Part shown: positions 53,378-63,481 of the stretch, in pieces | How the letters are laid out: each line of letters starts with the position of its first letter | Numbering within the stretch: the first letter of the stretch is position 1 | DNA from: Streptomyces sp. NBC_00582 | GTDB lineage: Bacteria; Actinomycetota; Actinomycetes; Streptomycetales; Streptomycetaceae | Length of the DNA stretch: 64,000 nucleotides | Reading direction: 5' to 3' | Assembly (NCBI RefSeq): GCF_036345155.1 | Contig: NZ_CP107772.1 | Span: 4,216,001-4,280,000 of the forward strand | The notes under the pieces: model-generated | What the model was told of the DNA's origin: nothing | What the model saw: only the letters and a program-made list of their open reading frames with translations | Database searches by the model: none | Position numbers and translations under genes: made by a program

Positions 53378-53453
53378 ACAGAGCGACAACTCACAGCAGC
53401 AAATAAGTACCCCTACTCAGGCCAACCCGCCGGCCAGGCCCCACGCTGGGGGC

Positions 53454-53582
53454 ATGCTGTGGTCAGACCCGAAGAACGAGCCGCCCAAGGAACTCCGCGA
53501 CATGCAGGAGACCCTGAGGCGGCTCGGCTTCTTCCTCGCCCTGGCCATGGTGGTGGCGATGATCGTGCTGGGCCTACGCTGA
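53454..53582 (+). CDS. Small single-pass membrane protein (possible morphogenic membrane protein MmpB)
   Basis: 42 residues: [18 protein letters not shown], then [22 protein letters not shown] as one C-terminal helix. It fits between the epsilon subunit and maf with only four bases to maf. The size, acidic N-terminus and location match the small Streptomyces protein called MmpB, which is linked to cell division, but I recall this from memory and cannot test it. The ATG follows a weak GGGGG ribosome site. Confidence 0.75.
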   Translation: MLWSDPKNEPPKELRDMQETLRRLGFFLALAMVVAMIVLGLR

Positions 53583-53586
53583 CCGC

Positions 53587-54192
53587 ATGCGCCGACTCGT
53601 CCTCGCCTCCCAGTCCCCCGCCCGTCTGAACCTCCTGCGACAGGCCGGCCTCGCCCCCGAGGTCATCGTCAGCGGGGTCGACGAGGACGCGGTGACCGCC
53701 CCCACCCCCGCCGACCTGGCCCTCGCCCTCGCGGAGGCCAAGGCGAGCGTGGTGGCGGCGCGCCCGGACACCAAGGGCGCGCTGGTGATCGGCTGCGACT
53801 CGGTCCTCGACCTGGACGGCGAGGCGCTGGGCAAGCCCGCCGACGCCGCGGAGGCCACGGCCCGCTGGAAGGCGATGCGCGGCCGCGCCGGCACGCTCCA
53901 GACGGGCCACTGCGTATACGACACCGTCAGCGGGCGCTACGCCTCGGCGACCGCCTCCACGGTGGTCCGCTTCGGCGAGCCGAGCGACGAGGAGATCGCG
54001 GCGTACGTCGCCTCGGGCGAACCGCTCCATGTGGCCGGTGCGTTCACGCTGGACGGCCGTTCGGCGCCGTTCATCGACGGCATCGACGGCGACCACGGCA
54101 ACGTCATCGGCATCAGCCTGCCGCTGGTCCGCAGGCTGCTGGGTCAGCTCGGCGTGGGCATCACGGAGCTGTGGGCGCCGCGGGAGGCGTGA
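53587..54192 (+). CDS. maf: Maf family nucleoside triphosphate pyrophosphatase
   Basis: 201 residues. The Maf signature [16 protein letters not shown] (phosphate and base contacts) opens the chain; [16 protein letters not shown] and [18 protein letters not shown] are the other conserved blocks. It hydrolyses non-canonical or excess NTPs and may slow septation. Its last ~30 bases overlap the convergent membrane-protein gene. Confidence 0.95.
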   Translation: MRRLVLASQSPARLNLLRQAGLAPEVIVSGVDEDAVTAPTPADLALALAEAKASVVAARPDTKGALVIGCDSVLDLDGEALGKPADAAEATARWKAMRGRAGTLQTGHCVYDTVSGRYASATASTVVRFGEPSDEEIAAYVASGEPLHVAGAFTLDGRSAPFIDGIDGDHGNVIGISLPLVRRLLGQLGVGITELWAPREA

Positions 54193-54778
54193 CCGACGAG
54201 CCGTCACCCTCCGCGCGGTTCTCGCTCTCCTCGGCGGTACCGCCCTCTTCGGGCTTCTCCAGGCTCACCCGACCGTCCTCGGGGCCCTCGAGGTGCGCGG
54301 GCTCCTCGGGGTTCCCGAGGCTGGAGCCGTCACCCGGCGCGCCGTCCCCGGGGCCGCCGGCCCCGGGTGCCTCCACCGCCGGCCCCGGCTGGGCGTCGTA
54401 CGTCATCAGGAGCAGGACGATCAGCCCCAGCACCACGATCATGAACACGAACTGCTGCCGGCCGAGCAGCCCCCAGGCGAGCGCGCCGAGCAGGGCGTGC
54501 ACCACGGCCGCGCTGATCAGCAGGATGCGGCCGAGGACACCGGGGGCGCGGTTGCGCAGGGCCATCAGCAGGGCCACCACGCCGCACGCGGCGAAGTAGA
54601 GACCGAAGACGATCCCGCCGACCTTCGAGGACCTCGACATGACATCGGGGTCGACGCCGGCCATGGACATGTTCTGGGCGTCGGCCATGACCCCGAGGGC
54701 CCAGTTCAGCAGGGCGATGCCGAAGGCCTCCGCGAACAGCACGAGAGCCAGGATCAACGCCACCGGTCTTCGGACCAC
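54161..54778 (-). CDS. Four-helix membrane protein with acidic tail
   Basis: 205 residues from GTG 54778. Four predicted helices (about 7-30, 52-72, 80-102, 108-125), then an 80-residue Gly/Pro/Glu-rich cytoplasmic or external tail. No family motif. The 3' end overlaps maf by 32 bp on the opposite strand. Function unknown. Confidence 0.72.
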   Translation of the reverse strand: MVRRPVALILALVLFAEAFGIALLNWALGVMADAQNMSMAGVDPDVMSRSSKVGGIVFGLYFAACGVVALLMALRNRAPGVLGRILLISAAVVHALLGALAWGLLGRQQFVFMIVVLGLIVLLLMTYDAQPGPAVEAPGAGGPGDGAPGDGSSLGNPEEPAHLEGPEDGRVSLEKPEEGGTAEESENRAEGDGSSVTPPAAPTAP

Positions 54779-55163
54779 CGGTCCCCACCCACTTTCACAC
54801 CCTGCTCGAGCCCGAGTCGAGCGAGGTTTCCGTTACCCCTAGTACGTTCGAGACATCGCGAACGCTACTAACGGGTAAACCCGGGGACAAGGGTTCCGTG
54901 CGGGGCAAAGAATCGTTGGGCCATTCGTAGGGACTCCACAAAGAAACGGAGTGGGCCGCAGCACGCTCTCACAGAGACCTTGACCACACGAGAGGGCTAG
55001 GGTTGCCGGGTGGAGTGCTGCGTACGGCGGTACTACAAGGGATTTCACGGTCGAGTGAGCCTGGCATCACGCTCCGTGTGGGCAAGCTCACCTTTGGGGA
55101 CGGGTCGATGTGTCGTGTCGGCAGTCCCTAAACTCGGCTTGTTTCAAGGAGGGAGCCTCAATC
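54779..55163 (+). promoter_or_regulatory. accA2 upstream region
   Basis: 385 bp with no convincing gene. It is A/T-richer than the flanks, with TTGACC at 54980-54985 and TAAACT at 55129-55134, although these are too far apart to be one promoter. AAGGAGGG (55146-55153) is a strong ribosome site for accA2. Long and non-coding, it may carry regulation of the carboxylase. Confidence 0.5.
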
Positions 55164-56939
55164 GTGCGCAAGGTGCTCATCGCCAACCGTGGCGAAATCG
55201 CAGTCCGCGTGGCCCGGGCGTGCCGGGATGCCGGTATCGCCAGTGTGGCCGTGTACGCAGACCCGGACCGGGACGCTCTGCACGTGCGTGCCGCGGACGA
55301 GGCGTTCGCCCTGGGCGGTGACACTCCGGCGACCAGCTACCTGGACATCGACAAGGTGCTCAACGCGGCCCGGGAGTCGGGTGCGGACGCCGTCCATCCG
55401 GGCTACGGCTTCCTCTCGGAGAACGCCGACTTCGCCCAGGCGGTCCTGGACGCGGGTCTGATCTGGATCGGGCCGCCGCCGCAGGCCATCCGCGACCTCG
55501 GTGACAAGGTCGCCGCCCGTCACATCGCGCAGCGCGCCGGCGCCCCGCTGGTGGCCGGCACGCCGGACCCGGTGAGCGGCTCCGACGAGGTCGTCGCCTT
55601 CGCCCGCGAGCACGGCCTGCCGATCGCCATCAAGGCCGCCTTCGGTGGCGGTGGCCGTGGTCTGAAGGTCGCCCGGACCCTGGAAGAGGTCCCCGAGCTG
55701 TACGAGTCGGCGGTCCGTGAGGCCGTCGCCGCGTTCGGCCGTGGCGAGTGCTTCGTGGAGCGCTACCTCGACAAGCCGCGTCACGTGGAGACGCAGTGCC
55801 TGGCCGACAGCCACGGCAACGTCGTCGTCGTGTCGACGCGTGACTGCTCGCTCCAGCGCCGCCACCAGAAGCTGGTCGAGGAGGCCCCGGCGCCCTTCCT
55901 CTCGGACGAGCAGGTCGCCGAGCTGTACTCCTCCTCCAAGGCGATCCTGAAGGAGGCCGGCTACGTCGGCGCCGGCACGGTGGAGTTCCTCGTCGGCCTC
56001 GACGGCACGATCTCCTTCCTGGAGGTCAACACCCGTCTGCAGGTCGAGCACCCGGTGACCGAGGAGGTCTCCGGTATCGACCTGGTGCGCGAGATGTTCC
56101 GCATCGCCGACGGCGAGGCGCTCGGCTACGACGACCCGCCGCTGCGCGGGCACTCCTTCGAGTTCCGCATCAACGGCGAGGACCCGGGCCGGGGCTTCCT
56201 GCCCGCGCCCGGCACGGTCACCGTCTTCGCCCCGCCCACCGGCCCGGGCGTGCGCCTGGACGCGGGCGTGGAGTCCGGCAGTGTGATCGGCCCGGCCTGG
56301 GACTCCCTGCTGGCCAAGCTGATCGTCACCGGCGCCACCCGTGAGCAGGCCCTGCAGCGCGCCGCCCGCGCGCTGGAGGAGTTCCAGGTCGAGGGCATGG
56401 CCACGGCCATCCCGTTCCACCGCGCGGTCGTCACCGACCCGGCGTTCGCCCCCGAACTCACCGGTTCCGAGGAGCCGTTCACGGTCCACACCCGCTGGAT
56501 CGAGACCGAGTTCGTCAACGACATCAAGCCCTTCGCCTCCCCGGCCGACGCCGAGGCGGAGGAGGACGACAAGGACCGCGAGACGATCGTCGTCGAGGTC
56601 GGCGGCAAACGTCTGGAGGTCTCCCTCCCGGCGTCGCTCGGTATGACCCTGGCCCGCACCGGCCTCGCCGCCGGCGCCAAGCCCAAGCGCCGCGCCGCCA
56701 AGAAGTCCGGCCCGGTCGCCTCCGGCGACACCCTGGCCTCCCCGATGCAGGGCACGATCGTCAAGGTCGCGGTCGAGGAGGGCCAGGAGGTCAAGGAGGG
56801 CGACCTGGTCGTCGTCCTGGAGGCCATGAAGATGGAGCAGCCCCTCAACGCCCACCGCTCAGGCACCATCAAGGGCCTCGCGGCAGAGGTCGGCGCCTCC
56901 ATCACCTCGGGCGCCCCGATCTGCGAGATCAAGGACTGA
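55164..56939 (+). CDS. accA2: Acyl-CoA carboxylase alpha subunit (biotin carboxylase plus BCCP)
   Basis: 591 residues from GTG 55164. The N-terminal ~450 residues are biotin carboxylase: [35 protein letters not shown]-grasp loop, [23 protein letters not shown] linker rich in Ala/Glu/Lys follows, then the BCCP domain with EAMKMEQ; the biotinylated lysine is 556. This is the AccA2-type chain shared by acetyl- and propionyl-CoA carboxylases. BirA, PccB and the epsilon subunit are encoded 2-6 kb away. Confidence 0.97.
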   Translation: MRKVLIANRGEIAVRVARACRDAGIASVAVYADPDRDALHVRAADEAFALGGDTPATSYLDIDKVLNAARESGADAVHPGYGFLSENADFAQAVLDAGLIWIGPPPQAIRDLGDKVAARHIAQRAGAPLVAGTPDPVSGSDEVVAFAREHGLPIAIKAAFGGGGRGLKVARTLEEVPELYESAVREAVAAFGRGECFVERYLDKPRHVETQCLADSHGNVVVVSTRDCSLQRRHQKLVEEAPAPFLSDEQVAELYSSSKAILKEAGYVGAGTVEFLVGLDGTISFLEVNTRLQVEHPVTEEVSGIDLVREMFRIADGEALGYDDPPLRGHSFEFRINGEDPGRGFLPAPGTVTVFAPPTGPGVRLDAGVESGSVIGPAWDSLLAKLIVTGATREQALQRAARALEEFQVEGMATAIPFHRAVVTDPAFAPELTGSEEPFTVHTRWIETEFVNDIKPFASPADAEAEEDDKDRETIVVEVGGKRLEVSLPASLGMTLARTGLAAGAKPKRRAAKKSGPVASGDTLASPMQGTIVKVAVEEGQEVKEGDLVVVLEAMKMEQPLNAHRSGTIKGLAAEVGASITSGAPICEIKD

Positions 56940-56954
56940 GGGCACTTCTGAACA

Positions 56955-56992
56955 CAGGGCCCCGCGCCCCCCAAAGGGGGCGCGGGGCCCTG
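56955..56992. terminator. Strong hairpin after accA2
   Basis: CAGGGCCCCGCGCCCCC (56955-56971) pairs perfectly with GGGGGCGCGGGGCCCTG (56976-56992) around a four-base loop. Confidence 0.93.
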
Positions 56993-57092
56993 TCCCTATA
57001 CGCGGCTCCGCCGCGTGGGCGCGCCCAGCCAGAACGAACCGGAACCCGCCCCCCACGCACACCCCTACGGCGCTTGGGCAACCGGCAAGTGG

Positions 57093-58052
57093 CTAGCGGC
57101 GACGAAGATCCGCCACCCGAGCCCGCTCACCACCAGGCGCGTCACCGAGGACCGCGGTGGCCCCCCGCAGCCCCGCCGCAGCCCCCGGCCCCCGCCGCGG
57201 AGCGGGAAGCGGCACGTCCCGGCGCTGCGGCTGCGGTCGCGCCGGGACAGCCTCACCCCCCGGGTTCCCGGACGCCCCGGCCACGGCGATCTGCACCCCC
57301 TGGTCCGCGAGGGCCTGGAGCTCGGTGGCGGCGCGGTCGTCGTGCGCGGGCGGCTCGTCGGTCACCAGGCGGGTGATGAGGTCCGTGGGCACGGTCTGGA
57401 ACATGGTGTCGGTGCCCAGCTTGGTGTGGTCGGCGAGGACGACGACCTCGGCGGCGGCCTGGACGAGTGCCCGGTCGACGGACGCCGAGAGCATGTTGGA
57501 CGTGGACAGTCCGCGTTCGGCGGTCAGTCCGCTCCCGGAGAGGAAGGCCCGGGAGACGCGCAGCCCTTGCAGGGACTGTTCGGCCCCGCTGCCGACGAGG
57601 GCGTAGTTGGAACCGCGCAGGGTGCCCCCGGTCATGACGACCTCGACCCGGTTGGCGTGGGCCAGGGCCTGGGCCACCAGCAGGGAGTTGGTGACGACCG
57701 TGAGTCCGGGGACCCGCGCCAGTCGGCGGGCGAGTTCCTGGGTGGTCGTACCGGCTCCGACGACGATGGCCTCGCCCTCTTCGACGAAGCCCGCGGCGAG
57801 GTCCGCGATGGCGGTCTTTTCGGCGGTCGCGAGATGGGATTTCTGCGGAAAGCCGGACTCCCGCGTGAATCCGCCCGGCAATACCGCACCGCCGTGTCGG
57901 CGGTCGAGGAGTCCTTCTGCCTCCAGTGCGCGCACGTCCCGCCGTACGGTCACTTCGGAGGTCTGGACGACGCGGGCGAGCTCACGGAGCGACACGGCTC
58001 CGTTCGCTCGCACCATTTCGAGGATCAATTGGCGACGTTCTGCAGCGAACAC
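57093..58052 (-). CDS. DeoR family transcriptional regulator
   Basis: 319 residues from GTG 58052. DeoR HTH at 1-57: AAERRQLILEMVRANGAVSLRELARVVQTSEVTVRRDVRALEAEGLLDR. The sugar-phosphate-binding domain follows with VGAGTTTQELARRL and VMTGGTLRG. The C-terminal ~60 residues are Pro/Arg-rich and extend beyond the usual ~255-residue length. Probably a repressor of a sugar or nucleoside pathway; targets unknown. Confidence 0.92.
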   Translation of the reverse strand: MFAAERRQLILEMVRANGAVSLRELARVVQTSEVTVRRDVRALEAEGLLDRRHGGAVLPGGFTRESGFPQKSHLATAEKTAIADLAAGFVEEGEAIVVGAGTTTQELARRLARVPGLTVVTNSLLVAQALAHANRVEVVMTGGTLRGSNYALVGSGAEQSLQGLRVSRAFLSGSGLTAERGLSTSNMLSASVDRALVQAAAEVVVLADHTKLGTDTMFQTVPTDLITRLVTDEPPAHDDRAATELQALADQGVQIAVAGASGNPGGEAVPARPQPQRRDVPLPAPRRGPGAAAGLRGATAVLGDAPGGERARVADLRRR

Positions 58053-58173
58053 GAAACTGACAGTAACGCGGGCGACCGTCTGCTTTCAGCTCTTTACACC
58101 GAATAGTAGAAGTTGTTCGCACAGAGGGACGGGGAGTGGTATAGGGCCCCTATTCCGGCGCCCCACGCCTCCG

Positions 58174-59622
58174 TCAGGCCTCGCCCGCCGCCTTGCGCGT
58201 GTGCAACTGCCGGGCCACCTCGGCGATCGAGCCCGAAAGAGACGGGTACACGGTGAACGCGTTCGCGATCTGTTCGACCGTCAGATTGTTGTCGACGGCG
58301 ATCGAGATGGGGTGGATCAGTTCCGAGGCGCGCGGCGCGACGACCACACCGCCGACGACGATCCCGGTGCCCGGACGGCAGAAGATCTTGACGAAGCCGT
58401 CGCGGATGCCCTGCATCTTGGCACGCGGGTTGCGCAGCAGCGGCAGCTTGACGACCCGGGCGTCGATCTTCCCGCCGTCGACGTCGGCCTGGCTGTAGCC
58501 GACGGTGGCGATCTCGGGGTCGGTGAAGACGTTCGACGAGACCGTCTTGAGGTTGAGCGGGGCCACCGCGTCGCCGAGGAAGTGGTACATGGCGATACGT
58601 CCCTGCATGGCGGCGACGGACGCGAGCGCGAACACGCCGGTCACATCACCGGCGGCGTACACGCCGGGCGCGGTGGTGCGGCTGACCTTGTCGGTCCAGA
58701 TGTGGCCGGACTCGCGGACCTTGACGCCCGCCTCCTCCAGGCCGAGCCCCTCGCTGTTGGGGATCGCGCCGACGGCCATCAGACAGTGCGAGCCGGCGAT
58801 GACACGGCCGTCGGAGAGGGTGACCTCGACCCGGTCGCCGACCCGCTTCGCGGACTCGGCGCGCGAGCGGGCCATCACGTTCATCCCGCGGCGCCGGAAG
58901 ACGTCCTCCAGGACTGCGGCGGCGTCCGGGTCCTCGCCGGGCAGCACCCTGTCGCGGGAGGAGACGAGGGTGACCTTGGAGCCGAGGGCCTGGTAGGCGC
59001 CGGCGAACTCGGCGCCGGTGACACCGGAGCCGACCACGATGAGCTCCTCGGGCAGCTCGCCGAGGTCGTAGACCTGGGTCCAGTTCAGGATGCGCTCGCC
59101 GTCGGGCTGGGCGTCGGGCAGCTCGCGCGGGTGACCGCCGGTGGCGATCAGCACGGCGTCGGCGGTGAGGGTCTCCTCGGTGCCGTCGGCGGTGGTGACG
59201 ACGACCTTGCGGGAGCCGTCGAGGGCCTGCATGCCCTGGAGCCGGCCCTTGCCGCGCATCACCCGGGCGCCGGCCCGGGTGACGGAGGCGGTGATGTCGT
59301 GCGACTGGGCGAGCGCCAGCCGCTTCACCCGCCGGTTGACCTTGCCCAGGTCCACCCCGACCACCCGGGCCGCCTGCTCCAGCGGCGGGGTGTCGTCGGC
59401 GACGATGATGCCGAGTTCCTCGTACGACGAGTCGAAGGTCGTCATGACCTCGGCCGTAGCGATCAGGGTCTTCGACGGCACGCAGTCGGTCAGCACCGAC
59501 GCCCCGCCCAGACCGTCGCTGTCGACGACGGTCACCTCCGCACCGAGCTGCGCGGCCACCAGCGCCGCCTCATAGCCGCCGGGTCCGCCACCGATGATCA
59601 CGATCCGAGTCACGTACTCCAT
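58174..59622 (-). CDS. LpdA-type NAD(P)H quinone dehydrogenase/flavoprotein disulfide reductase-like
   Basis: 482 residues from ATG 59622 (GTG 59613 gives 479). FAD motif [18 protein letters not shown] motif [19 protein letters not shown], and AAGDVTG near 305. The dithiol active site reads [11 protein letters not shown]: the first Cys of the usual CxxxxC pair is Ser, so it lacks a redox disulfide, like M. tuberculosis LpdA, an NADPH quinone reductase. Not a genuine lipoamide dehydrogenase. It is divergent from the gamma-glutamylcyclotransferase gene. Confidence 0.9.
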   Translation of the reverse strand: MEYVTRIVIIGGGPGGYEAALVAAQLGAEVTVVDSDGLGGASVLTDCVPSKTLIATAEVMTTFDSSYEELGIIVADDTPPLEQAARVVGVDLGKVNRRVKRLALAQSHDITASVTRAGARVMRGKGRLQGMQALDGSRKVVVTTADGTEETLTADAVLIATGGHPRELPDAQPDGERILNWTQVYDLGELPEELIVVGSGVTGAEFAGAYQALGSKVTLVSSRDRVLPGEDPDAAAVLEDVFRRRGMNVMARSRAESAKRVGDRVEVTLSDGRVIAGSHCLMAVGAIPNSEGLGLEEAGVKVRESGHIWTDKVSRTTAPGVYAAGDVTGVFALASVAAMQGRIAMYHFLGDAVAPLNLKTVSSNVFTDPEIATVGYSQADVDGGKIDARVVKLPLLRNPRAKMQGIRDGFVKIFCRPGTGIVVGGVVVAPRASELIHPISIAVDNNLTVEQIANAFTVYPSLSGSIAEVARQLHTRKAAGEA

Positions 59623-59718
59623 TGTCCCGCACGTCCCGGTGTGCCGGTCGCCCGGGGGCGAACGGAGATACGCCTGTGACGGAAGTGACCCGCGCGCCGG
59701 CTGCCGTACCCTCCTCCC

Positions 59719-60156
59719 ATGTCGCTCTACGCCGCGTACGCCGGCAACCTCGACGCGCGGCTGATGACCCGCCGCGCCCCGCACTCGCCGCTGCGCGCGA
59801 CGGGCTGGCTCGACGGATGGCGGCTGACCTTCGGCGGGGAGCAGCTCGGCTGGGAGGGCGCGCTGGCGACCGTCGTCGAGGACCCCGAGGCGCGGGTGTT
59901 CGTCGCGCTGTACGACATCGCCCCGATGGACGAGGAGTCCCTGGACCGCTGGGAGGGCGTCGGCCTCGGCATCTACCGGCGGCTGCGGGTCCGGGTGCAC
60001 ACCCTGGACGGCGACGCCTCGGCGTGGGTGTACGTCCTGAACGGGTACGAGGGCGGCCTGCCGTCGGCCCGGTACCTCGGGGAGGTCGCGGACGCCGCCG
60101 AGTCGGCCGGCGCACCCCACGACTACGTGATGGAGCTGCGGAAGCGTCCCTGCTGA
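59719..60156 (+). CDS. Gamma-glutamylcyclotransferase family protein
   Basis: 145 residues. [17 protein letters not shown] holds the YxxN nucleating loop, and [20 protein letters not shown] has the catalytic Glu region of the GGCT/AIG2 fold. [16 protein letters not shown] follows. Cleaves gamma-glutamyl groups to 5-oxoproline in known members; the substrate here is unknown. 16 bp precede a ParE/RelE-like small gene. Confidence 0.9.
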   Translation: MSLYAAYAGNLDARLMTRRAPHSPLRATGWLDGWRLTFGGEQLGWEGALATVVEDPEARVFVALYDIAPMDEESLDRWEGVGLGIYRRLRVRVHTLDGDASAWVYVLNGYEGGLPSARYLGEVADAAESAGAPHDYVMELRKRPC

Positions 60157-60171
60157 TCGATCCTGGAAGGC

Positions 60172-60456
60172 ATGAGCGGGGTGCGCCACGGTTACCAGGT
60201 CCAGTACACGGAGCAGGCGGCGGCCGCGCGCGACCGCCTGGACGAACGGCAGCGCGCCAGATTCGACCGGGGCGTCGCCGTGCTGGCCCGCGATCCCTAT
60301 CTGCCCGCCTCGCGCGCCGTCAGCGGCACCGGCGACGACCGCACGGTGCGGCTCACCGAGCACATGTTCGCGGAGTACATCGTGAGCCGGGGACGGCTGC
60401 TGATCTTCGTGGTCGAGGTGTTCAGCGACGAGGACGTCCTGGTCCCGGAGGACTGA
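60172..60456 (+). CDS. RelE/ParE-fold small protein (toxin-like)
   Basis: 94 residues. [36 protein letters not shown] is the RelE/ParE N-terminal helix pair and first strand; [26 protein letters not shown] gives the central sheet. The canonical basic catalytic residues of RelE are not obvious. No antitoxin gene precedes or follows it; the upstream gene is a cyclotransferase. It may be a solitary or domesticated member. Confidence 0.8.
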   Translation: MSGVRHGYQVQYTEQAAAARDRLDERQRARFDRGVAVLARDPYLPASRAVSGTGDDRTVRLTEHMFAEYIVSRGRLLIFVVEVFSDEDVLVPED

Positions 60457-60563
60457 GCACCGGCTGCGCAGGCACCCCTGGTTGGAAACGACAAGGCAAC
60501 GATCCCTTTCCCGTGGGCTCTGTCATCTACGCGCGTAGGCAAGAACCGGCTACCCTCATCCGC

Positions 60564-61388
60564 GTGAACGCATCTCTTCTCCCGGACGACATCCAGGGCG
60601 ACCCCCACGCCGCCGCCGACGCCGCCGCCGCGCGCCTGCGCGAACTGACCGGCGCCGAGACCCACGACGTCGCCCTCGTGATGGGCTCCGGCTGGGCACC
60701 CGCGGTGGACGCCCTGGGCGCCCCCGACGCCGAGTTCCCGGTCACCGAGCTGCCCGGGTTCCCGCCGCCCGCGGTCGAGGGCCACGGCGGCAAGATCCGC
60801 TCGTACCGCATCGGCGAGAAGCGCGCCCTGGTCTTCCTGGGCCGCACCCACTTCTACGAGGGCCGCGGGGTGGCCGCCGTCGCGCACGGCGTCCGTACGG
60901 CCGTGTCGGCGGGGTGCAAGACCGTCGTGCTGACCAACGGCTGCGGCGGTCTGCGCGAGGGCATGCGCCCCGGGCAGCCGGTCCTGATCAGCGACCACAT
61001 CAACCTCACGGCGACCTCGCCGATCGTCGGCGCGAACTTCGTCGACCTCACCGACCTGTACTCGCCGCGGCTGCGGGCCCTGTGCAAGGAGGTCGACCCC
61101 ACGCTGGAGGAGGGCGTCTACGCCCAGTTCCCCGGGCCGCACTACGAGACGCCGGCGGAGATCCGGATGGCCCGGGTCATCGGGGCGGACCTGGTGGGCA
61201 TGTCGACCGTGCTGGAGGCCATCGCGGCGCGTGAGGCCGGGGCGGAGGTGCTGGGTATCTCCCTGGTGACGAACCTCGCCGCGGGGATGACCGGGGAACC
61301 GCTGAACCACGAGGAGGTTCTCCAGGCGGGGCGGGATTCCGCGACGCGCATGGGCGCCCTGCTGACCCAGGTGCTGGACCGCCTGTAA
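60564..61388 (+). CDS. Purine-nucleoside phosphorylase
   Basis: 274 residues from GTG 60564. PNP family II motif [14 protein letters not shown] near 42-55; GRTHFYEG near 94-101 holds the purine/phosphate site; the [24 protein letters not shown] block near 212-230 and [16 protein letters not shown] near 237-252 complete the site. TACCCT at 60551-60556 just before the GTG suggests a leaderless start. It splits purine nucleosides to base and ribose-1-phosphate. The phospho-sugar mutase downstream would convert that to ribose-5-phosphate. Confidence 0.95.
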   Translation: MNASLLPDDIQGDPHAAADAAAARLRELTGAETHDVALVMGSGWAPAVDALGAPDAEFPVTELPGFPPPAVEGHGGKIRSYRIGEKRALVFLGRTHFYEGRGVAAVAHGVRTAVSAGCKTVVLTNGCGGLREGMRPGQPVLISDHINLTATSPIVGANFVDLTDLYSPRLRALCKEVDPTLEEGVYAQFPGPHYETPAEIRMARVIGADLVGMSTVLEAIAAREAGAEVLGISLVTNLAAGMTGEPLNHEEVLQAGRDSATRMGALLTQVLDRL

Positions 61389-61470
61389 CCGGCCCCTGGG
61401 GGCTCCGCCCCCGGGCCGCCCGACTCGGTCGGCGAACCGGCGAGACACCACACACGAGAGGCTGACCGAC

Positions 61471-63102
61471 GTGCAAGACGACCTGATCATCCGCGCCCGG
61501 GCCTGGCTGGCCGAGGACCCCGATCCGCAGACCCGCGCCGAACTCGCCCGGCTTCTCGAGTCCGGTGACGTCACCGAGCTGGCCGCCCGCTTCAGCGGCA
61601 CGCTCCAGTTCGGCACGGCCGGTCTGCGCGGGGAGCTCGGGGCAGGGCCCATGCGGATGAACAGGGCCGTCGTCATCCGCGCCGCCGCCGGTCTCGCCGC
61701 CTACCTCAAGAAGCACGGCCACACCGACGGAGTCGTCGTCATCGGCTACGACGCCCGCCACAAGTCGGCGGACTTCGCCCGGGACACCGCCGCCGTGATG
61801 ACGGGCGCCGGACTGCGCGCCGCCGTGCTCCCCCGCCCCCTGCCGACCCCCGTCCTCGCCTACGCCATAAGGCACCTCGGCGCGGTCGCCGGTGTCGAGG
61901 TCACCGCCAGCCACAACCCGCCCCGCGACAACGGCTACAAGGTCTACCTGGGCGACGGCTCGCAGATCGTGCCGCCCGCCGACGTGGAGATCGCCGCCGA
62001 GATCGACGCGATCGCCTCGCTGGACGACGTGCCCCGCCCCGGGAGCGGCTGGCAGACCCTGGACGACTCGGTCCTGGACGCCTACCTCGCCCGTACGGAC
62101 GCCGTGCTCGCCCGGGGCTCCGCACGCACCGCCCGCACGGTGTACACGGCGATGCACGGCGTCGGCAAGGACGTCCTCCTCGCCGCGTTCGCCCGCGCCG
62201 GGTTCCCGGAGCCCGCGCTGGTCGCCGAGCAGGCCGAGCCCGACCCGGACTTCCCGACCGTGGCCTTCCCCAACCCGGAGGAGCCCGGCGCGATGGACCT
62301 CGCCTTCGCGAAGGCCCGCGAGACCGGCCCCGACCTGGTCGTCGCCAACGACCCGGACGCCGACCGCTGCGCCGTGGCCGTCCCCGACGGCGGCGACTGG
62401 CGGATGCTGCGCGGCGACGAGGTCGGCGCCCTGCTCGCCGCCCACCTGGTCCGGCGCGGCGCGCGCGGCACCTTCGCCGAGTCGATCGTCTCCTCCTCCC
62501 TCCTCGGCCGGATCGCCGAGAAGGCGGGACTGCCGTACGAGGAGACCCTCACCGGCTTCAAGTGGATCGCCCGTGTCGAGGGCCTGCGCTACGGCTACGA
62601 GGAGGCCCTCGGCTACTGCGTGGACCCGGAGGGCGTGCGCGACAAGGACGGGATCACCGCGGCGCTGCTGATCACGGAGCTGGCCTCGGAGCTCAAGGAA
62701 CAGGGCCGCACCCTGCTCGACCTGCTGGACGAGCTCGCCGTGGAGCACGGTCTGCACGCCACCGACCAGCTCTCCGTCCGGGTCGAGGACCTGTCCGTGA
62801 TCGCCGACGCCATGCGCAGGCTGCGCGAGCGGCCCCCGGTCTCGCTCGCGGGGCTGTCCGTCACCCGGGCCGAGGACCTCACCCGGGGCACGGACCGGCT
62901 GCCGCCGACCGACGGCCTGCGCTACACGCTCGACGGCGCCCGGGTGATCGTCCGGCCCAGCGGCACGGAACCCAAGCTGAAGTGCTACCTGGAGGTGGTC
63001 GTCCCGGTGGCCGACCTCACGGCCCTCCCGGCCGCCCGGACCAAGGCGACCGAGACCCTCGCGGCGATCAAGCGAGACCTGTCGACAGCGGCCGGCCTCT
63101 GA
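61471..63102 (+). CDS. Phospho-sugar mutase (phosphoglucomutase/phosphomannomutase, PMM/PGM family)
   Basis: 543 residues from GTG 61471, with GAGAGG upstream. Active-site phospho-Ser loop VTASHNPPRDNGYK (Ser147), metal loop DPDADRCAVAV near 290, sugar-binding GEEV-type region, and phosphate-binding RPSGTEPKLKCYLEVV near 495-510. This long-form member, next to PNP, is probably phosphopentomutase/phosphoglucomutase-like, although it is usually annotated as phosphomannomutase. Part of the nucleoside salvage unit. Confidence 0.93.
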   Translation: MQDDLIIRARAWLAEDPDPQTRAELARLLESGDVTELAARFSGTLQFGTAGLRGELGAGPMRMNRAVVIRAAAGLAAYLKKHGHTDGVVVIGYDARHKSADFARDTAAVMTGAGLRAAVLPRPLPTPVLAYAIRHLGAVAGVEVTASHNPPRDNGYKVYLGDGSQIVPPADVEIAAEIDAIASLDDVPRPGSGWQTLDDSVLDAYLARTDAVLARGSARTARTVYTAMHGVGKDVLLAAFARAGFPEPALVAEQAEPDPDFPTVAFPNPEEPGAMDLAFAKARETGPDLVVANDPDADRCAVAVPDGGDWRMLRGDEVGALLAAHLVRRGARGTFAESIVSSSLLGRIAEKAGLPYEETLTGFKWIARVEGLRYGYEEALGYCVDPEGVRDKDGITAALLITELASELKEQGRTLLDLLDELAVEHGLHATDQLSVRVEDLSVIADAMRRLRERPPVSLAGLSVTRAEDLTRGTDRLPPTDGLRYTLDGARVIVRPSGTEPKLKCYLEVVVPVADLTALPAARTKATETLAAIKRDLSTAAGL

Positions 63103-63261
63103 GCCGAGGCACAGGGCCGCCCACGGCGGTGCGCGCAGGGGCACCCCGCGCACGGGCAGCGTCCGCGTCCAGCGGTGCGCCGCGTCACCGTCCCAGGCCG
63201 GGCAGCCCTCGGGGGTCGCGGAGGCGGGCAGCCGCAGCACCTCGGCAGGATTCGTAGTCAT
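63103..63261 (-). CDS. Possible small gene convergent with the mutase (3' end unclear)
   Basis: From ATG 63261 (GGGGAACG upstream) ~53 codons, MTTNPAEVLRLPASATPEG and PAWDGDAAHRWTRTLP among them, show strong third-position G/C bias outside any other gene. No stop occurs before the frame enters the antisense of the mutase gene, where it stays open for long, so the true end cannot be placed. It may be a short gene with a lost stop, or chance. No family recognised. Confidence 0.3.
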
Positions 63262-63481
63262 CGTTCCCCGGACTCACGGGGCCCCGCCTCGGCCGGCCCG
63301 GCCGGGGGTCCGCGCGCCGATGATGACGAAGAACCCTGCGACCTGGAACAGACGAAGGGTCACAACCGGGCCGCCCATCCACCTCACCGCACGCAGCGCC
63401 CCCGAAAGCCTCACAGGCGGCCAGCGGCCTCACCGGCCCGGGAAGCTCACCCGACCGCCACAGTCTCAGCGGCCCCCGCTC
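63262..63481. other. Non-coding gap before the PH-domain gene
   Basis: About 220 bp without a convincing gene or hairpin with a T-run. Open frames here have poor codon bias. Confidence 0.5.

Noticed and set aside
54990..55150. Short upstream open frame near accA2 as a regulatory peptide
   Set aside because: No ribosome site or distinctive codons; the region is better explained as leader DNA.
60172..60456. Pairing of the RelE-like gene with the cyclotransferase gene as a toxin-antitoxin system
   Set aside because: The upstream protein has clear gamma-glutamylcyclotransferase motifs and no antitoxin features.
61177..63261. 694-codon minus-strand frame antisense to the mutase gene as a real gene
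   Set aside because: The part overlapping the mutase is a shadow. Only its first ~53 codons were kept, at low confidence.
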